16,629 nucleotides of DNA from Bacteroidales bacterium. GTDB taxonomy: Bacteria > Bacteroidota > Bacteroidia > Bacteroidales > UBA1556. Location of the stretch: NCBI GenBank assembly GCA_023145955.1, contig JAGLDA010000176.1:1-16629 (forward strand), written 5' to 3'. Below are positions 13,618-16,629 of this stretch, piece after piece; the stretch's first letter is position 1; the number at the start of each line of letters is the position of its first letter. The position numbers and the translations under genes were made by a program. The notes under the pieces are model-generated. The model was not told where the DNA came from and did not search any database. It saw only the letters and a program-made list of their open reading frames with translations.

Positions 13618-15144
13618 ATGAAAAATAACGACGATAAATTCAAAAAGATAATTGCCCATTCTAAGGAATATGGCTTTATTTTTCAATCTAGCGAAATATA
13701 CGACGGTCTAAGTGCTGTTTACGATTATGCTCAAAATGGTGTAGAGCTTAAGAAAAACATTAAGGAATATTGGTGGAAAGCCATGGTACAAATGAATGAA
13801 AACATTGTGGGTATTGACACTGCAATATTTATGCATCCAACAGTATGGAAAGCATCTGGACACCTAGGCGCTTTCAATGATCCAATGGTAGACAATAAGG
13901 ATAGCAAAAAGCGCTACCGCGCCGATGTGCTTGTTGAGGATTTTATGGCAAAAATAGAAGGCAAAATAAATAAAGATATTGCTAAAGCCAAAAAACGTTT
14001 TGGCGACGAATTTAACGAAGAAGAGTTCCGTGCTACCAATGGAAGAATAAAGGAGCGCCAAGCCAAGATTGACCAAATTAGCAAAACATTATATAGCTCA
14101 ATGGAATCCGAAGAGCTAGGAAAAATAAAAACTCTTATTGAAGACTTAGGCATTACCTGCCCTCTTTCTGGCTCAAAAAACTGGACTGATGTGCGTCAGT
14201 TTAACCTAATGTTTAGTACACAGATTGGCTCAGTAAGCGATGAGTCTAACGAGATTTATCTCCGACCAGAAACTGCTCAAGGCATTTTTGTAAACTACCT
14301 TAATGTGCAGAAAACTGGTAGAATGAAAATCCCTTTTGGTATCGCACAAATTGGTAAAGCCTTTAGAAATGAAATAGTTGCACGACAGTTTATTTTCCGC
14401 ATGCGCGAATTTGAACAAATGGAAATGCAATTTTTTGTTCGCCCAGGTGAAGAGCTAAAATGGTTTGAATACTGGAAAGAACAGCGTATTAATTGGCATA
14501 AAAGCTTAGGTATCTCTGAAGATAACTACCGCTTTCACGACCATGAGAAACTTGCCCACTATGCAAATGCTGCCTCTGATATTGAATTCAATTTTCCAAT
14601 GGGTTTCAAAGAACTTGAGGGGATTCATAGCCGTACTGATTTCGATTTGACAGCACATCAGGAATATTCTGGAAAGAAATTACAATATTTTGATCCTGAA
14701 TTAGGAAAAAGCTACGTACCTTATGTTGTTGAAACTTCAATAGGTCTTGATAGAATGTTTCTTTCAATACTAACAACTTCTTATACTGAGGAAAAACTCG
14801 ATGATGGAAGTGAACGTTTGGTAATGAAGTTTCCACCGATATTAGCTCCAATTAAAGCAGCAATACTACCTCTTACAAAAAAAGATGGGTTGCCTGAAAA
14901 AGCTCGTGAAATTATGGCTGATCTTAAGCAGGATTATATTTGCCAATACGACGAAAAAGATGCCATTGGCAAACGCTATCGTCGTCAGGATGCTATTGGA
15001 ACTCCATACTGTATCACTATTGATCATCAAAGTTTGGAAGACAATACTGTTACCATACGCGATAGAGATACTATGCAGCAAGAGCGCGTTGCAATTAAGG
15101 ATATTTATACAATAATACGAAATAAATTATCTTTAAAAATGTAG
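13618..15144 (+). CDS. glyS: Glycyl-tRNA synthetase, homodimeric class II type
   Basis: This 508-residue enzyme charges tRNA-Gly with glycine using ATP, in the cytosol. It is the single-chain alpha2 type rather than the alpha2beta2 GlyQ/GlyS pair. Visible elements: N-terminal GFIFQSSEIYDGLSAVYDYAQNG (20-41), LRPETAQGIF (215-224), class II motif 2 (FRNEI 249-253 and RMREFEQMEMQFF 261-273), motif 3 GLDRMFLSIL (376-385), and a C-terminal anticodon-binding domain (about 405-500) ending KDIYTIIRNKL. ATG 13618 gives the usual N-terminus. An in-frame TTG at 13585 would add eleven residues but lies upstream of the -7 box, so it is rejected. The gene is apparently transcribed as a leaderless mRNA. A palindromic element begins 12 bp after its stop and may also serve as terminator. 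Confidence 0.97.
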   Translation: MKNNDDKFKKIIAHSKEYGFIFQSSEIYDGLSAVYDYAQNGVELKKNIKEYWWKAMVQMNENIVGIDTAIFMHPTVWKASGHLGAFNDPMVDNKDSKKRYRADVLVEDFMAKIEGKINKDIAKAKKRFGDEFNEEEFRATNGRIKERQAKIDQISKTLYSSMESEELGKIKTLIEDLGITCPLSGSKNWTDVRQFNLMFSTQIGSVSDESNEIYLRPETAQGIFVNYLNVQKTGRMKIPFGIAQIGKAFRNEIVARQFIFRMREFEQMEMQFFVRPGEELKWFEYWKEQRINWHKSLGISEDNYRFHDHEKLAHYANAASDIEFNFPMGFKELEGIHSRTDFDLTAHQEYSGKKLQYFDPELGKSYVPYVVETSIGLDRMFLSILTTSYTEEKLDDGSERLVMKFPPILAPIKAAILPLTKKDGLPEKAREIMADLKQDYICQYDEKDAIGKRYRRQDAIGTPYCITIDHQSLEDNTVTIRDRDTMQQERVAIKDIYTIIRNKLSLKM

Positions 15145-15155
15145 GTTGAGAATAA

Positions 15156-15315
15156 TACCAAATATAAATCAAACCTACCGATATAAATTGGTTCTATTTC
15201 AAGTATTCTGCGTTAAAAATTCTTTCCATAGCTTTGGCTATGAAAAGAATTTTTGCCTTGAATACAAGAAATATATTCCATTTTATTAATCAGCAGGTTT
15301 GAATCATAATTGGCA
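15156..15315. repeat. 160-bp palindromic MITE-like element
   Basis: The whole stretch is an imperfect inverted repeat with no coding capacity. The core AAAAATTCTTTCCATAGC (15215-15232) pairs with GCTATGAAAAGAATTTTT (15237-15254), 18 bp with one mismatch on a TTTG loop. Further arms pair outward: TATTTC with GAAATA, GTATTC with GAATAC (15195-15208 with 15260-15273), and near the ends AATCAAACCT (15167-15176) with the complement of 15297-15306. The ends themselves pair imperfectly (TACCAA/TTGGCA). One arm recurs at 8548-8610. The core hairpin with flanking A- and T-runs could work as a bidirectional terminator for glyS. The size and symmetry suggest a MITE; the parent transposase is not in this window. 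Confidence 0.8.
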
Positions 15316-15321
15316 TAACAC

Positions 15322-15371
15322 AGTCTTCAGTGAGTAGCCTTCAGTGGATCATGTATCGAACATTGAAGACT
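15322..15371. repeat. Inverted repeat in the 15145-15520 intergenic region
   Basis: AGTCTTCAGTG (15322-15332) pairs with CATTGAAGACT (15361-15371) over 11 bp with one G-T pair, and CTTCAGTG is repeated directly within the loop. It follows the MITE directly. I see no gene, promoter or other structure between 15372 and 15520 that I can support. Confidence 0.4.
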
Positions 15372-15520
15372 ACCAAGACATTCGGACAGACTCTGACAAA
15401 CATGATTAAAATCTTAATTTTACAACTGCTGTGTAAATTAATCATAATAGTCAGTATCTTCCTAAGCCATTAGGTGGTTTTAAAAAATACTAATGTAATA
15501 ATTTGTATAATAATAGCATT

Positions 15521-15880
15521 ATGGAATTATATCTTTTGAAGTTATTAGAAAATAAAAACAAATGGAATATATTCGATAGTATCGCTTTTACTATTGATAA
15601 AAAAGGCATTAAAGAGAATTACTATTTAACTAAAAGAAGAAAAGAACAAAGCAGAATGCAAATAGGTGTTATATCCTCTTTTGGCGGACTTTATTCTACA
15701 ACGATTAAGGACATTTTGATAAAAACTGAGATACGCAAAGTTGGCGTTCTCGGTTCTAATAAAACTAACTATATGAAAGTAGAATGTCCTTTCTGTAAAA
15801 ATATTAACGATATTAAATGTGAATACCAATTCTGCAGTAATTGTAATAAAAGATTCTACTTATTCGATAATAATTATTGA
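15521..15880 (+). CDS. Small protein with C-terminal zinc ribbon, unknown function
   Basis: I do not recognise this family. From ATG 15521 it is 119 aa; an in-frame TTG at 15503 would add six residues (YNNSI region) without support. The N-terminal two thirds are polar and Lys-rich with a Tyr/Leu start (MELYLLKLLENKNKW). The C-terminus holds two CxxC knuckles, CPFC (89-92) and CSNC (105-108), separated by twelve residues and with an extra Cys100 between them, a zinc-ribbon arrangement typical of nucleic-acid-binding or structural zinc sites. The protein ends just after it (NKRFYLFDNNY). It lies between the MITE and the mntA-hepT pair in what looks like an accessory patch; its stop is 30 bp before mntA and overlaps that promoter region. 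No strong -7 box is visible upstream. Confidence 0.65.
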   Translation: MELYLLKLLENKNKWNIFDSIAFTIDKKGIKENYYLTKRRKEQSRMQIGVISSFGGLYSTTIKDILIKTEIRKVGVLGSNKTNYMKVECPFCKNINDIKCEYQFCSNCNKRFYLFDNNY

Positions 15881-15881
15881 T

Positions 15882-15889
15882 TACCTTTG
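15882..15889 (+). promoter_or_regulatory. -7 box of the mntA-hepT operon
   Basis: TACCTTTG is an exact TAnnTTTG match just downstream of the zinc-ribbon stop and 20 bp before ATG 15910. It gives the toxin-antitoxin pair its own promoter with a leader of about 15 nt. Confidence 0.55.
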
Positions 15890-15909
15890 GCTTTGTAAAA
15901 TAATTTATA

Positions 15910-16218
15910 ATGAATGAAATAATAACAACTAATCTTAAACAAATTAATGCATTGTGCAATAAGTATAATGTTAATACACTTTTTGCATTTGGCTCTGTCA
16001 TGACTCCTGATTTTAATAATGAAAGTGATATTGATTTACTGATTTCTTTTAATAAAATTCATGATTATGGAGAATATGCTGATAATTACTTTTTATTGAT
16101 TGAAAAATTAGAAAAGCTATTCAATAGAAGTGTTGATTTAGTTACTGAGAAATCAATGGCCAATCCATATTTCATTAAATCGGTTAATAAAACAAAAACG
16201 CTTATTTATGGAAATTGA
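15910..16218 (+). CDS. mntA: MNT-domain nucleotidyltransferase, antitoxin of MntA/HepT pair
   Basis: This 102-residue minimal nucleotidyltransferase has the signature GSx10DxD: Gly28-Ser29 in LFAFGS and Asp40-Ile-Asp42 in ESDIDLLISF, and a third acidic residue at Asp76 in RSVDLVTE. All catalytic positions are present, so it should be active. In characterised MntA/HepT systems this protein transfers AMP groups onto a tyrosine of the HEPN toxin and thereby neutralises it. The downstream hepT start overlaps this gene's end by 11 nt, the translational coupling expected for a toxin-antitoxin operon. Its own -7 box lies just upstream. The length is normal for the family (about 95-140 aa). Antitoxin activity is inferred from the family, not shown here. 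Confidence 0.9.
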   Translation: MNEIITTNLKQINALCNKYNVNTLFAFGSVMTPDFNNESDIDLLISFNKIHDYGEYADNYFLLIEKLEKLFNRSVDLVTEKSMANPYFIKSVNKTKTLIYGN

Positions 16219-16540
16219 AATAAAAAAATATTTATATGATATTCAAGAGTCTATAGCTTCCATCGAGGATTTTATAGGTAAAAAAAACAATTTCAATAAT
16301 TACCTTAGTAATAAAATGCTGAGAAGAGCTGTAGAAAGAGAATTTGAAATTATTGGTGAAGCTATGAGCCGAATTGACAAAATTGATAAAACAATATCCA
16401 TTTCTTCTAAAAAACATATTATTTCTATGCGAAACAGAGTTATTCATGGATATGATAAAATTGATAATGAAATAATTTGGGGAACTATTATTAGGCATTT
16501 GCCTACTCTAAAGAAAGATATATTTGAACTAATTTCTTAA
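16208..16540 (+). CDS. hepT: HEPN-domain RNase toxin (HepT/DUF86 family)
   Basis: This 110-residue all-helical HEPN protein carries the RX4HXY motif as Arg75-Asn-Arg-Val-Ile-His80-Gly-Tyr82. Arg and His are the ribonuclease active-site residues, and Tyr82 is the site that MntA adenylylates in studied systems. The family's other conserved pieces are visible: the N-terminal YLYDIQESIASIEDFI helix and REFEIIGEAMSRI (44-56). The gene begins inside mntA (11-nt overlap), so the two are translated together. Characterised HepT proteins cleave or block RNA, tRNA in at least one case; the target here is unknown. The ORF is intact with every key residue, which argues for a live toxin-antitoxin module. 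It may take part in plasmid/island stability or phage defence. Confidence 0.9.
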   Translation: MEIEIKKYLYDIQESIASIEDFIGKKNNFNNYLSNKMLRRAVEREFEIIGEAMSRIDKIDKTISISSKKHIISMRNRVIHGYDKIDNEIIWGTIIRHLPTLKKDIFELIS

Positions 16541-16561
16541 CTATAAATATAATTAATGCAC

Positions 16562-16629
16562 ATGAAAATTGAACGTTTTCCTCATACAAAGAATAAATCT
16601 TTACAGGCATGGAATGCTGCTGATGAACT
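16562..16629 (+). CDS. Start of a probable SAM-dependent methyltransferase (cut by window end)
   Basis: Only 22 codons are present: MKIERFPHTKNKSLQAWNAADEL. The pattern FPxTKNKSLxAWxAADE resembles the N-terminus of class I methyltransferases of the RlmG-like 'methyltransferase small' group common in Bacteroidota; this is recognition by eye on a very short stretch. A second in-frame ATG at 16556 would add Met-His. The gene lies 21 bp after hepT and could be read from the same transcript, or it may be the first core gene beyond the accessory patch. Confidence 0.5.
   Translation, partial: MKIERFPHTKNKSLQAWNAADE

Noticed and set aside
14885..15115. 76-aa plus-strand ORF within glyS
   Set aside because: It is a different frame inside the conserved anticodon-binding domain of glyS with no features of its own.
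15322..15371. attachment site or integrase target near the toxin-antitoxin pair
   Set aside because: There is only an 11-bp imperfect inverted repeat; no integrase, no tRNA gene and no matching direct repeat is visible at the other side within the window.

Overview
The window is AT-rich and gene-dense, and reads as chromosomal DNA of a Bacteroidota bacterium (Flavobacteriia/Bacteroidia-like; I cannot name the genus). Three things point there. Many genes are preceded by the Bacteroidota -7 promoter box TAnnTTTG (for example TACTTTTG, TATTTTTG, TATATTTG, TATCTTTG). Clear Shine-Dalgarno sites are lacking. The proteins are typical of the phylum: short Sec signal peptides ending in AQ/SQ, an ATP-type PEP carboxykinase, a 7TMR-DISM histidine kinase and a secreted family-10-like glycosyl hydrolase. 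Several secreted or membrane proteins appear to start at TTG, because the signal peptide begins exactly there.

Layout. 1-1200: an IS200/REP-associated Y1 transposase (tnpA) lies between two direct-repeat blocks of about 310 bp, each a cluster of 15-16 nt hairpins that mostly share a GTA loop. 1202-2878: pckA on the minus strand with its terminator. 3059-5258: two secreted proteins of unknown role, one a probable small outer-membrane barrel. 5352-6611: a U32 family (TrhP-like) protein. 6703-8547: an orphan seven-TM sensor histidine kinase. 8714-10328: a short-chain polyprenyl diphosphate synthase convergent with a CoA-pyrophosphatase-type Nudix hydrolase. 10475-11080: a small acidic lipoprotein, then a promoter-to-terminator unit with no ORF that looks like a structured small RNA of about 130 nt. 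11155-13497: a secreted GHL10-like hydrolase and a secreted LamG-like/OmpA-like protein. 13618-15144: glycyl-tRNA synthetase, apparently leaderless. 15156-15315: a 160-bp palindromic MITE-like element, with one arm of the same element at 8548-8610. 15521-16540: a small zinc-ribbon protein followed by an overlapping MntA/HepT toxin-antitoxin pair. The window ends inside a probable methyltransferase gene.

Functionally most of the window is housekeeping (gluconeogenesis, isoprenoids, tRNA charging and modification, nucleotide clean-up) mixed with envelope proteins. The mobile or accessory parts are the two ends: the transposase and hairpin arrays on the left, the MITE and toxin-antitoxin pair on the right. 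Most genes seem to be transcribed singly from their own -7 boxes; mntA-hepT is the only clear operon. The most novel-looking items are the putative small RNA, the hairpin arrays around tnpA, the MITE arms placed right after stop codons, and the leaderless glyS promoter packed against an inverted repeat.
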